From positions 1 through 18,998 of the forward strand of contig CAZNKU010000023.1 in the NCBI GenBank assembly GCA_964573775.1: DNA of 18,998 nucleotides, read 5' to 3'. Below the pieces are notes generated by a model, which searched no databases, had not been told where the DNA came from, and was given only the letters and a program-made list of their open reading frames with translations. This document shows positions 6,598-14,598 of this stretch, piece by piece; the stretch's first letter is position 1, and every line of letters starts with the position of its first letter. A program made the translations under genes and the position numbers. Source of the DNA: CAZNKU01 sp964573775 (GTDB lineage Bacteria; Bacillota; Clostridia; Monoglobales; Firm-18).

Positions 6598-7276
6598 CTT
6601 TGTATCCTCCCTTTTGTACATCTCGAATCATTGAACCGTGTTCAAGTTCAATTACTCGTTTTTGCATTTTGTCAACAATATCCTTAGCATGTGTTATTAT
6701 TATAACAGTAGTGCCTCGTCTGTTGATTGATTCAAAAAGCTCCATAATTTCATCTGCAGTTGCAGGGTCCAGGTTACCCGTAGGCTCGTCTGCAATTAAA
6801 ACAGCCGGATTATTCACCATTGCACGGGCAAGAGCAACTCTTTGCTGTTCACCGCCGGATAGCTGATATGGCATTGCCTTTGCCTTGTCTGAAATACCAA
6901 CCATACTTAAAATAGCAGGAACTGCACGACGAATTTCTTTTTTTGAAGCATTGCGTATTTTCATAGCAAAAGCTACATTATCATATACCGATTTATTATT
7001 AAGCAATCTGAAATCCTGAAAAACCATACCTATTGAACGTCTGTAGAACGGTATGTTCTTTGGTTTAAGACTACCTACATCAACGTCGTTTATTGTAATG
7101 CTTCCATCCGTCAACTGTTCTTCCGCAAGCATAAGCTTTGTAAGTGTAGACTTTCCTGCACCGGAAGAACCTATAATAAACACAAACTCACCTTTTTCAA
7201 TATAAAAACTTACTCTGTCTAAGGCAAGAGTGTTTGTTTTATCGTACTTTTTACTTACATCTTTGAAAAAAACCAT
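6581..7276 (-). CDS. ftsE: Cell division ATP-binding protein FtsE
   Basis: FtsE is the cytoplasmic ATPase of the FtsEX complex. The 231-residue length fits the family. It has Walker A GSSGAGKST (36-44), the Q-loop at Gln87 in MVFQDFRLL, the ABC signature LSGGEQQ (139-145), Walker B VLIADEP (159-165) followed by TGNLD, and the H-loop His196 in IITHAKD. The phrase VFQDFRLL after the Q-loop is characteristic of FtsE. GAGGAG at 7285-7290 lies 8 nt before the ATG. The gene starts 15 nt after the upstream regulator stop, so it is probably cotranscribed with that regulator. Its 3' end overlaps ftsX. Confidence 0.97.
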   Translation of the reverse strand: MVFFKDVSKKYDKTNTLALDRVSFYIEKGEFVFIIGSSGAGKSTLTKLMLAEEQLTDGSITINDVDVGSLKPKNIPFYRRSIGMVFQDFRLLNNKSVYDNVAFAMKIRNASKKEIRRAVPAILSMVGISDKAKAMPYQLSGGEQQRVALARAMVNNPAVLIADEPTGNLDPATADEIMELFESINRRGTTVIIITHAKDIVDKMQKRVIELEHGSMIRDVQKGGYKDEEEQ

Positions 7277-7291
7277 AAAGCATTCTCCTCT

Positions 7292-8377
7292 TTACAGATT
7301 TAATGAATCTGAATTAAGGTATCTGTTTACCATCATGGCTACCTTAAACACAATTGCATCATCAAATTTCCTCAAATCAAGACCTGTAAGCTTATAAATT
7401 TTATCCAGTCTGTATACAAGAGTATTTCTGTGAACAAACAACTTTCTTGATGCTTCACTTACATTAAGGTTGTTTTTAAAGAATTTCTGAATTGTAATAA
7501 TTGTTTCTTCATCAAGCATATCAAGAGAACCTTTTTTGAATACTTCGTTCAAAAACAGTTCACAAAGCTTTGTGGGAAGCTGGTATATAAGACGACCTAT
7601 ACCAAGATTGTTGTAACTTATAATAGGCATATCTCCATCGAAAACCTTGCCTACATCCAAAGCAACAACCGCATCCTTGTATGAACGGTTTATTTCAACT
7701 ATATTGGATACAACAGAACCTATACCAACCCTTACGCCTGCCATAAGCTCCGAACTTAAAGTATCTACTATTGTAGATGCAATCTGTTCAAACTCTTCCT
7801 GTGTTGAATCTTCCTCAACACTTTTGATAAGAACAACATCGGATTCATTCATTTCTATAACAAAGTCCTTGTTTTTGTCAGGGAAAAGCCCCCTTATAAT
7901 TTCATGTGCCGAAAATTCATCATTTTCAATTCTGATTAAAAATGCAATTCTGTATGCATCTACATTAAGGTGCATAGTCTTTGATTTAATATGTATATCA
8001 CCAGGCATAATATTGTCTTCCAAAATGTTTTTGATAAGACTGTTTTTATCATACTTTTCATCGTGATACTGTTTTATCTGCGAAAAAGATACTGAAAGAA
8101 CCTCTGTTATACTCTTTGCAAAATCGTCATTACCGCCACAAAACACAACATATTCGGAACGGTTGCGAACACCGATGCGTCTGTATGTTACGCCGTCCAC
8201 AACAATAGCGTCACCTATTTCCTTTGCTCTTGAAGCTGCAAGTTCACGAACGGCACCAATTTCATTCACATCAGTACACGCAATAACTGTTGCACTTTCA
8301 TCAATTACACCTGCTTCTCTGCCAAGCATAGCAGATTTCATCTGGTGTATTACTGTTTGAAATAATCTGTTTGCCAC
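7292..8377 (-). CDS. CdaR/PucR-type transcriptional regulator with C-terminal HTH
   Basis: This is a predicted cytoplasmic DNA-binding regulator of 361 residues. The C-terminus (about 292-352) has the HTH signature of the CdaR/PucR family, with NLNVSEASRKLFVHRNTLVYR followed by a GLDLRKFDDA segment. The middle (about 140-245) resembles the degenerate GGDEF-like domain of these regulators, with VRVGIGS and later SYKDAVVALDVGK. The N-terminus (GVIDESATVIACTD, then IGAVRELA) looks like a diverged sugar-diacid-recognition domain, so a small-molecule ligand is possible but unknown. It starts with GTG at 8377, with GGAGAG at 8385-8390 7 nt upstream. It has its own promoter at 8455-8483 and lies 15 nt before ftsE. 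Control of its own unit, and so of the septal hydrolase system, is inferred from position only. Confidence 0.88.
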   Translation of the reverse strand: MANRLFQTVIHQMKSAMLGREAGVIDESATVIACTDVNEIGAVRELAASRAKEIGDAIVVDGVTYRRIGVRNRSEYVVFCGGNDDFAKSITEVLSVSFSQIKQYHDEKYDKNSLIKNILEDNIMPGDIHIKSKTMHLNVDAYRIAFLIRIENDEFSAHEIIRGLFPDKNKDFVIEMNESDVVLIKSVEEDSTQEEFEQIASTIVDTLSSELMAGVRVGIGSVVSNIVEINRSYKDAVVALDVGKVFDGDMPIISYNNLGIGRLIYQLPTKLCELFLNEVFKKGSLDMLDEETIITIQKFFKNNLNVSEASRKLFVHRNTLVYRLDKIYKLTGLDLRKFDDAIVFKVAMMVNRYLNSDSLNL

Positions 8378-8454
8378 AATAACACTCTCCTTTTTAAGGA
8401 TGAATTTATATATATTTGCCTAAAACACCCATTAGAAATACCTATACAGTATAC

Positions 8455-8483
8455 ATAATACACCTTTTTTACATAAAAATCAA
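8455..8483 (-). promoter_or_regulatory. Sigma-A promoter for the regulator-ftsE-ftsX unit
   Basis: On the minus strand, TTGATT (8478-8483) and TATTAT (8455-8460) are separated by exactly 17 bp. The region upstream is very AT-rich. The leader to the GTG at 8377 would be about 70 nt. It lies just after the murG terminator, so this is a fresh transcription unit. No other gene lies between. Confidence 0.75.
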
Positions 8484-8540
8484 TAAATTTTTAAACTTTT
8501 TTTGTAACATTTGTTAATTTATTGTGAATTTTAGACATAA

Positions 8541-8578
8541 AAACGGACCCGATAATAAGCATTTTACCGAGTCCGTTT
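8541..8578 (-). terminator. Intrinsic terminator after murG (end of the dcw cluster)
   Basis: AAACGGACCCG (8541-8551) pairs with CGAGTCCGTTT (8568-8578). The one imperfect position is a T-G wobble in the minus-strand RNA but a C-A mismatch in the plus-strand RNA, so the hairpin is made for minus-strand transcripts. The stem is followed by TTTTTATG. It starts 8 nt after the murG stop. Confidence 0.85.
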
Positions 8579-8586
8579 GTAAACTT

Positions 8587-9672
8587 TTATACTATTTTCT
8601 TGATTTCCTTATATATTAATTCGTTGGCATCCCTTATGCCCATATTTTTGGAACAGTCACTCATTTTCTGAAGCCTTGTCTTGTCTTCGGCAAGCTTGCT
8701 TACAGTATTAAAAAACAAATCGTCATCAAGTTCTTTTTCTTCAATAAGAATTGCTGCATTTTTATCCGACAGTGCCTTAGCATTGTAAAACTGATGATTA
8801 TCCGTTACATTTGGTGAAGGTATCAGCACAGACGGTTTTCCTAAAGCATTAAGCTCACTTACTGTTATAGCTCCTGCTCTGCAAATCAGTAAATCTGCCG
8901 CCTGCATTGCTTCATTCATATTGTAAATGTATTTAACCACATCTGTTCCTGTTTTTTTAACACCCTCCAGTTTTTTGGTAACCTCATCAAATTCTCTTTC
9001 TCCCGTTGCAAAAAGTATATTGCATTTACCGTCTTCAATTCTTTTAATATAATTTACCATGCTGTCATTAAGACGCTTTGCCCCAAGACTGCCTCCAAAA
9101 GCTACTATAAACGGTTTTTCGTCTATTCCAAGCTTACGCCTTGCATCAGCATATGTAATTCCAAACAATTCATTACGCAAGGGATTACCGGTAAGTACAA
9201 CATTTTTTGCTTTTTCGAATTTTGGTCGGCTTTCCTCAAAGCTTATACAAACAGTATTTACTTTATCGCTGAGCATTTTACTTGTAAGCCCTGCAAAAAC
9301 ATTTTGTTCGTGTATTAATGTGGGGATTTTAAGCTTTGAAGCCGCTAAAAGTAACGGTCCGGAAACATATCCTCCCGTTCCAATCACAATATCCGGTCTG
9401 AATTTCTTAATGATTTTACGACACTTTACAAAAGCTTTAACTGCTTTAAAAGCCGCCACTGCATTTTTAACCGTAAGCTTTCTTTTAAAACCGCTTACTT
9501 CAATAAATTCTATTTTATAGCCAGACTTTGGAACAAGTTTGCTTTCCATACCGTTTTTGGTACCTACAAACAGAAATTCACTGTCAGGTTCTTTAACTTT
9601 TATTGTATCGGCAATAGAAATAGCCGGATTTATATGTCCTGCGGTTCCTCCTCCTGCAAGTAAAACACGCAT
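8587..9672 (-). CDS. murG: Lipid II synthase MurG (UDP-GlcNAc transferase)
   Basis: MurG adds GlcNAc from UDP-GlcNAc to lipid I at the inner face of the membrane, making lipid II. The 361-residue, two-domain GT-B protein shows the glycine-rich GGGTAGH (7-13) and HEQN (121-124), then GNP (162-164) and GGSLGA (193-198). The nucleotide-sugar site has RAGAIT (265-270) with Glu273, followed by DNHQ (291-294). All key family motifs are intact. AGGAGGG at 9679-9685 lies 6 nt before the ATG and overlaps the stop codon of the SEDS gene upstream, so translation is probably coupled. It is the last gene of the cluster, with a terminator straight after. In many Firmicutes murB and divIB follow here, but they do not in this window. 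Confidence 0.97.
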   Translation of the reverse strand: MRVLLAGGGTAGHINPAISIADTIKVKEPDSEFLFVGTKNGMESKLVPKSGYKIEFIEVSGFKRKLTVKNAVAAFKAVKAFVKCRKIIKKFRPDIVIGTGGYVSGPLLLAASKLKIPTLIHEQNVFAGLTSKMLSDKVNTVCISFEESRPKFEKAKNVVLTGNPLRNELFGITYADARRKLGIDEKPFIVAFGGSLGAKRLNDSMVNYIKRIEDGKCNILFATGEREFDEVTKKLEGVKKTGTDVVKYIYNMNEAMQAADLLICRAGAITVSELNALGKPSVLIPSPNVTDNHQFYNAKALSDKNAAILIEEKELDDDLFFNTVSKLAEDKTRLQKMSDCSKNMGIRDANELIYKEIKKIV

Positions 9673-9683
9673 CCAAATCCCTC

Positions 9684-10784
9684 CTACTGTTTACTCTGTC
9701 TTGAAATATTAAGCATAATACCCATACAACTCATAATAATAAACAAAGCAGTACCACCGTAGCTGAAAAACGGCAAAGGAATACCTGTTACAGGCATAGC
9801 CGATGTTACAACGGCTATATTCATTATAACCTGCAAAGCTATAAGAGAAGTAATTCCCACAGCTATCAGAGAACCTTCTTTATCCCTTGCATTCATAGCA
9901 ATTTTAAAACCTCTGTATACCAGAAATGCAAACAGTGCTATTACAACAAATGCACCTAAAAACCCTAATTCTTCACACAATATTGAGAATATAAAGTCAT
10001 TTTGCGGTTCAGGAATATACAAAAACTTTTGTCTGCTCTGTCCAAGTCCAACGCCAAACAATCCACCGCTGCCAATTGCATAAAGTGACTGTATAACCTG
10101 ATATCCATCACCTAAAGGATCTGCAAAAGGATCCATAAACGAAAACACACGTGCACGTCTGTACGGAGACGTCATAATAAGCATTGCTCCTGCAAAAACA
10201 ACCGGTACAATCAAAGCCGCAAGATGTTTCCAGTTTACACCACCTACAAAAAGCATAATAACACCCACAGCCACAATAAGTACGGTAGCACTGAAGTGAG
10301 GCTGAATAATAAGCAGTAAGGCGGTTACGCCTATAACTATAAGGTTAGGCATCAAGCCTCTTTTGAAGGTTTCAAGATATTTGCTGTTTTTAGACAAAGA
10401 ATTTGCCAGATATATAATCAAAGCAATTTTAGCAACCTCTGAGGGTTGAAACTGTATAGGTCCAAGTCGCAGCCAACGCTGTCCGCCATTTACCTCTGTA
10501 CCTGCCAGAGGCACTAATACAAGCAACACAAATGCAACTACAATTATAATACCTGACCATTTAATAAGATTATGATAGTCAAATTTTGAAAAGAAGAACA
10601 TAGCTGCAACGGACAAAACAGCCCAAAGCAGCTGACGTTTAATAAAATAATAAGCATCTCCGCCTGTGTAGCTGGCATGTCTTGCCGATTCAGAGCTTGC
10701 CGACATTACCATCATAAGCCCGAATGCAAGCAATGCAAACACTATTATTAAAAAGTAAAAATCTATTTGTCCCTTTTTTTTCAA
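9684..10784 (-). CDS. ftsW: SEDS peptidoglycan glycosyltransferase, FtsW/SpoVE type
   Basis: SEDS proteins polymerise lipid II in the membrane together with a class B PBP. This 366-residue polytopic protein has about ten membrane segments. It shows the conserved GGQRWLRLGPIQFQPSEVAK (100-119), and FLYIPEPQNDFIFSILCEEL (254-273) carries the likely catalytic Asp263. Near the C-terminus is VTGIPLPFFSYGGT. A short cytoplasmic N-terminus precedes TM1. The start is TTG at 10784; AGGGTG at 10794-10799, overlapping the mraY end, is a modest ribosome site 9 nt upstream. Position between mraY and murG, downstream of a PBP, points to division or sporulation use. FtsW and SpoVE cannot be told apart from this sequence alone, and RodA is less likely by context. 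Confidence 0.92.
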   Translation of the reverse strand: MKKKGQIDFYFLIIVFALLAFGLMMVMSASSESARHASYTGGDAYYFIKRQLLWAVLSVAAMFFFSKFDYHNLIKWSGIIIVVAFVLLVLVPLAGTEVNGGQRWLRLGPIQFQPSEVAKIALIIYLANSLSKNSKYLETFKRGLMPNLIVIGVTALLLIIQPHFSATVLIVAVGVIMLFVGGVNWKHLAALIVPVVFAGAMLIMTSPYRRARVFSFMDPFADPLGDGYQVIQSLYAIGSGGLFGVGLGQSRQKFLYIPEPQNDFIFSILCEELGFLGAFVVIALFAFLVYRGFKIAMNARDKEGSLIAVGITSLIALQVIMNIAVVTSAMPVTGIPLPFFSYGGTALFIIMSCMGIMLNISRQSKQ

Positions 10785-10790
10785 ACTTAA

Positions 10791-11753
10791 TCACACCCTA
10801 ACGCCAAAATAAGCGATAATACAGAATAAAACAGTTGTTAAAGTAAATACAAGGTCAATCTTTTTTTCATTCCATCCACACATTTCAAAGTGATGATGAA
10901 TAGGGCTCATTTTAAAAATCCTCTTACCCGTAAGTTTAAATGAAGCAACCTGCATTATAACTGAAAGTGTTTCAACAAAATATATTATACCCACAAGAAC
11001 AAGAATTAACGGATTCCCTGTCATAAGCGACAATGCGCCAACCATACCACCGAGCATAAGTGAGCCTGTATCACCCATAAATACTCGTGCAGGATTTTTG
11101 TTGTAAATAAGAAATCCCAACAGTGCACCTGTAAGTGCATAGCATAAAAGACTTACAGACAAGCTGTTTAAAATCGATGTAACCACCGCAAAGAAAACCA
11201 TTACCACAATTGTCACACAGGTTGCAAGACCGTCAATTCCGTCTGTAAGGTTAACACCGTTAACAACTGCAAGCAATACGAATATTGCAAAAGGAATATA
11301 AAGCCAACCCATATTCCATACAAAATCCGTAAAAGGTATATCTATTATAACCGACAAAACGCCCTTATCCAGACCCACAAGAACAAATATAACAGATACG
11401 ACTATCTGGAGTGCAAGCTTTTGCCACGCCTTAAGGCCAAGATTTCTTTTAAGTACCACTTTAATAAAATCGTCAAGAAAGCCTACAACACCAAAGCCCA
11501 ATGCACAGAACAAAACAAGTCCTGATTTTAAATCCATAAACTTATACAAAACTGTGGCAGAAATCACCAAAGCAAGTATAAATATAATACCGCCCATTGT
11601 AGGTGTACCGCTTTTCTTTTCGTGCCACTTAGGGCCTATTTCGCGTATACTCTGACCAAACTTAAGCTTTATAAGAAGCGGTATAAAAAACGGTCCTAAA
11701 AGTGCCGATGCAACAAACCCTATTAACAGTGTTACAACATTAATATATTCCAT
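10791..11753 (-). CDS. mraY: Phospho-MurNAc-pentapeptide transferase MraY
   Basis: MraY transfers phospho-MurNAc-pentapeptide to undecaprenyl phosphate, forming lipid I. This 320-residue integral membrane enzyme has around ten predicted membrane segments. The family residues are present, with GFLDDFIKV (D94, D95), VNLTDGIDGL (167-176), MGDTGSLMLGG (226-236) and the His motif SPIHHHFE (283-290). The start is ATG at 11753. AAAGGATG, overlapping the murF stop region, lies about 10 nt upstream. The next gene downstream is the SEDS gene, only 6 nt away. This leaves no room for murD, which usually follows mraY in Firmicutes and enterobacteria. Confidence 0.97.
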   Translation of the reverse strand: MEYINVVTLLIGFVASALLGPFFIPLLIKLKFGQSIREIGPKWHEKKSGTPTMGGIIFILALVISATVLYKFMDLKSGLVLFCALGFGVVGFLDDFIKVVLKRNLGLKAWQKLALQIVVSVIFVLVGLDKGVLSVIIDIPFTDFVWNMGWLYIPFAIFVLLAVVNGVNLTDGIDGLATCVTIVVMVFFAVVTSILNSLSVSLLCYALTGALLGFLIYNKNPARVFMGDTGSLMLGGMVGALSLMTGNPLILVLVGIIYFVETLSVIMQVASFKLTGKRIFKMSPIHHHFEMCGWNEKKIDLVFTLTTVLFCIIAYFGVRV

Positions 11754-11760
11754 ACAAGTT

Positions 11761-13128
11761 TCATCCTTTCAAAAACTCCTGCAATGCAGAAGACACTTTT
11801 TCAAGTGCCATACCTCTTGATGCTTTAAAAAGTACAGTATCTCCATCCATAATATATTTACATAAAAATTCAGAAGCTTCCTCATTTGTGGAAAACTCAA
11901 AAATATTTTCAACCTTGTTTTTTCTTGCTTCATCAGCAATGTAGCGTGCATCATTACCAATACACACCAGCACATCTGTACCGGTGGAAGCAACATACTT
12001 ACCAACAAGTCTATGATTTTCCTCGGCAAAGTCACCCTGCTCAAGCATATCACCCAAAACAGCAATACTTCTTTTATTGCCTGAAACAGACTTCAGCACA
12101 TTCAGAGAAGACCTCATAGAATCCGAGCTTGCATTGTAGCAATCTTCAATAAGCTTTATGTTTCCGATTTTTATTTCTTTTTGACGCATTCCGGATGTTT
12201 CGTAAGCACTTACACCCATCGAAATATCTTCCGTATTCATACCAAAGTGCAAGCCACATATTATTGCCGCCATAGAATTGTATACGTGATGCAATCCCGC
12301 AACAGGTACAAAAAAACAATGCTCACTGTCATTGATTTTCAGTTTAAAGGAGCTACCTTTATCATCACTTACAACATCGTAGGCAACATAGTCCGCATTT
12401 TCGTTTTCTATACCGTAATATATTTTTTTATGAGCAATATTTTCCTTCGCACCCCATAAATATTCATCATCACCGTTAAGCACGGCAACCCCGTCAAGAC
12501 ATTCCAAAACCTCAAGTTTTGCTTTTAATATATTCTCACGGCTACCAAGGTTTCCAATGTGTGCGGTACCAATATTGGTTATAACCGCAACCTGAGGCTT
12601 TGCAATTTTTGTAAGCCTGCTGATTTCGCCAAGATTGCTCATGCCCATTTCTACAATAGCTTTTTCAAAAGAACTGTCAAGCTGAAAAACAGTAAGAGGA
12701 ACACCTATTTCATTATTAAAATTACCTTTTGTGGCAAAGGTTACAAAGGACTTTGATATAACAGAATTAAGCATATCCTTTGTACTTGTTTTGCCAACAC
12801 TTCCTGTTACGGCAACAACATCAACATCAAGTGTCATTCTGTAAAATTCCGCAATATCACGTATTGCCTTTTTTGTATCTTCAACACGTATTACACATTT
12901 GCCGTCAGGTATTTCAACATCCTTTTCCACTACCGCACAGCTACCGCCGTTTTTTAAAAAATCCGTTGCAAAATCGTTACCGTCTACCCGTTCACCCTTT
13001 ATACCGATGAACAAAGTACCCTCCTTTGCCTCACGGCTGTCTGTTGTGGCACAGTCTATTAAAATGTCATTACCCTTAAGCTTTCCGCCTATAAAGTCTG
13101 CAATTGCTTTGACTGATATTTTATCCAA
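11761..13128 (-). CDS. murF: UDP-MurNAc-tripeptide--D-Ala-D-Ala ligase MurF
   Basis: MurF uses ATP to add D-Ala-D-Ala to UDP-MurNAc-tripeptide, the last cytoplasmic precursor step. The 455-residue protein has the Mur ligase three-domain layout. These are an N-terminal UDP-binding domain, a central ATPase domain with P-loop TGSVGKTST (about 108-116) and later HIGNLGSRENI, and a C-terminal domain with DCYNASSDSM and GDMLEQGDFAEENH. I chose the TTG at 13128. The GTG at 13137 lies inside AGGTG (13135-13139), which is best read as the ribosome site, 6 nt from the TTG. It begins 14 nt after the murE stop and ends 7 nt before mraY. Confidence 0.95.
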   Translation of the reverse strand: MDKISVKAIADFIGGKLKGNDILIDCATTDSREAKEGTLFIGIKGERVDGNDFATDFLKNGGSCAVVEKDVEIPDGKCVIRVEDTKKAIRDIAEFYRMTLDVDVVAVTGSVGKTSTKDMLNSVISKSFVTFATKGNFNNEIGVPLTVFQLDSSFEKAIVEMGMSNLGEISRLTKIAKPQVAVITNIGTAHIGNLGSRENILKAKLEVLECLDGVAVLNGDDEYLWGAKENIAHKKIYYGIENENADYVAYDVVSDDKGSSFKLKINDSEHCFFVPVAGLHHVYNSMAAIICGLHFGMNTEDISMGVSAYETSGMRQKEIKIGNIKLIEDCYNASSDSMRSSLNVLKSVSGNKRSIAVLGDMLEQGDFAEENHRLVGKYVASTGTDVLVCIGNDARYIADEARKNKVENIFEFSTNEEASEFLCKYIMDGDTVLFKASRGMALEKVSSALQEFLKG

Positions 13129-13134
13129 AACTAT

Positions 13135-13139
13135 CACCT
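13135..13139 (-). promoter_or_regulatory. Ribosome binding site that fixes the murF start
   Basis: AGGTG on the minus strand contains a GTG that is in frame with murF and could be taken for the start codon. Used as a ribosome site it has 6-nt spacing to the TTG at 13128. No better ribosome site precedes the GTG. Confidence 0.55.
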
Positions 13140-13142
13140 GTT

Positions 13143-14549
13143 TTATAAATTACTTAAAATGTCTCTGATAACTTCTCTTTCATCAAAGTGAATTGTTTTA
13201 TCCTTTAAAATCTGATAATCCTCATGACCTTTACCTGCAAGAACTATAACATCATCCTTGCGTGCATGTCTTATTGAATATTCTATGGCATCTCTTCTGT
13301 TTTCAATTACAACATATTCTGCCATAGCATCATCCATACCGTCCAGAATATCCCTTATTATAGCATCAGGTTCTTCCGTACGGGGATTATCCGAAGTAAC
13401 AATGCAAAAATCCGCAATTTTGCCTGCTACCCTGCCCATCTTGGGACGTTTTGTTTTATCTCTGTCACCACCGCAACCAAAAACCACTACTACTCTGCCC
13501 TTTGCAAATTTCCTTACACTTTCAAGGATATTTTCAAGACCGTCGGGAGTATGTGCATAATCTATAAGCAGTGTAAAATCTCTGCCGCAGTCAACAATTT
13601 CGGCTCTGCCCTTTACCCCCTGTGCATTATTAAGTGCTTTTTCTATAACATCATCGGATATTCCGCAAGCTTTACATATACCTATTGCAGTAAGTGCATT
13701 ATACACTGAAAATACGCCGGGGATACCTAAATTCACTTTCATATTACCACAATCAAAGCTTACTCCCTTATCACCGTATTCTATATTTTCAGCTTTGAGT
13801 GCTCCGTTTTTTATACCATACGATATAACTTCACATTCACTTTTATCACAAAGTCTTGCGCCATATGAATCATCAGCATTAATAACACCTTTGCCGCACA
13901 TATCAAACAGCTTACTTTTAGCAAGAAAATAATTTTCCATATCACCGTGAAAGTCCAGATGATCCTGTGTAAGATTTGTAAATGCACCTACTTTGTAATT
14001 ACACCCAAAAACCCTGTACAGTTCAAGAGAATGTGACGAAACCTCCATTATACCGTAAGTACAACCACCACTTACCATATCTGCAAAAAATTCCTGCAGT
14101 TCCAATGATTCCGGAGTAGTACGTTCGGTATGGTATTCCTTATCACCAATCATATTTTTATTTGTACCCATAAGTCCGACTTTTTCGCCATTTGCTTCCA
14201 AAATCGCCTTTACAAGATATGTAACCGTTGTTTTTCCGTTAGTTCCGGTAACACCGATTAAATTAAACTTTTCCGTAGGGTTATCGTAAAAATTACAGGA
14301 CATTTCCGCAAGTGCCTTGCGTGAATTTTCGACAACTACACAGGGAACCTCTAAATTATCTTGCTGCCGTTCACATACCACACAAACCGCACCGTTTTCC
14401 ACAGCACTTTTTATATATTTATGACCGTCTGTCTGAAATCCGGTTATTGCTACAAAAACATCACCGGGTTTTGTAAGTCTTGAGTTATAGGAAATACCCG
14501 AAACCTCAATGTCAACATCTGCTGACAGCAAAATATCCTTCAATCTCAT
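13143..14549 (-). CDS. murE: UDP-MurNAc-dipeptide--meso-DAP ligase MurE
   Basis: MurE adds the third peptide residue to UDP-MurNAc-L-Ala-D-Glu. The 468-residue protein has P-loop TGTNGKTT (about 101-108), a likely carbamylated Lys211 in the FLAKSKLF stretch, and YAHTPD (331-336). DNPRTEEP (387-394) is the substrate loop. DNPR, with Arg, is the established signature of meso-DAP enzymes, while Lys enzymes differ here, so a DAP cell wall is predicted. I chose the ATG at 14549, with GGGAGG at 14557-14562 7 nt upstream. An earlier in-frame ATG at 14564 lies before this ribosome site. It follows the PBP gene by 49 nt and precedes murF by 14 nt. Confidence 0.96.
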   Translation of the reverse strand: MRLKDILLSADVDIEVSGISYNSRLTKPGDVFVAITGFQTDGHKYIKSAVENGAVCVVCERQQDNLEVPCVVVENSRKALAEMSCNFYDNPTEKFNLIGVTGTNGKTTVTYLVKAILEANGEKVGLMGTNKNMIGDKEYHTERTTPESLELQEFFADMVSGGCTYGIMEVSSHSLELYRVFGCNYKVGAFTNLTQDHLDFHGDMENYFLAKSKLFDMCGKGVINADDSYGARLCDKSECEVISYGIKNGALKAENIEYGDKGVSFDCGNMKVNLGIPGVFSVYNALTAIGICKACGISDDVIEKALNNAQGVKGRAEIVDCGRDFTLLIDYAHTPDGLENILESVRKFAKGRVVVVFGCGGDRDKTKRPKMGRVAGKIADFCIVTSDNPRTEEPDAIIRDILDGMDDAMAEYVVIENRRDAIEYSIRHARKDDVIVLAGKGHEDYQILKDKTIHFDEREVIRDILSNL

Positions 14550-14598
14550 ATTAATTCCTCCCATGGACTACTCAGTCGGATTGTTCCAACCTTTTAAA

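Noticed and set aside
11769..12065. Second minus-strand frame of 98 codons inside murF
   Set aside because: It is an alternative frame of murF without its own ribosome site. murF is complete, so there is no frameshift.
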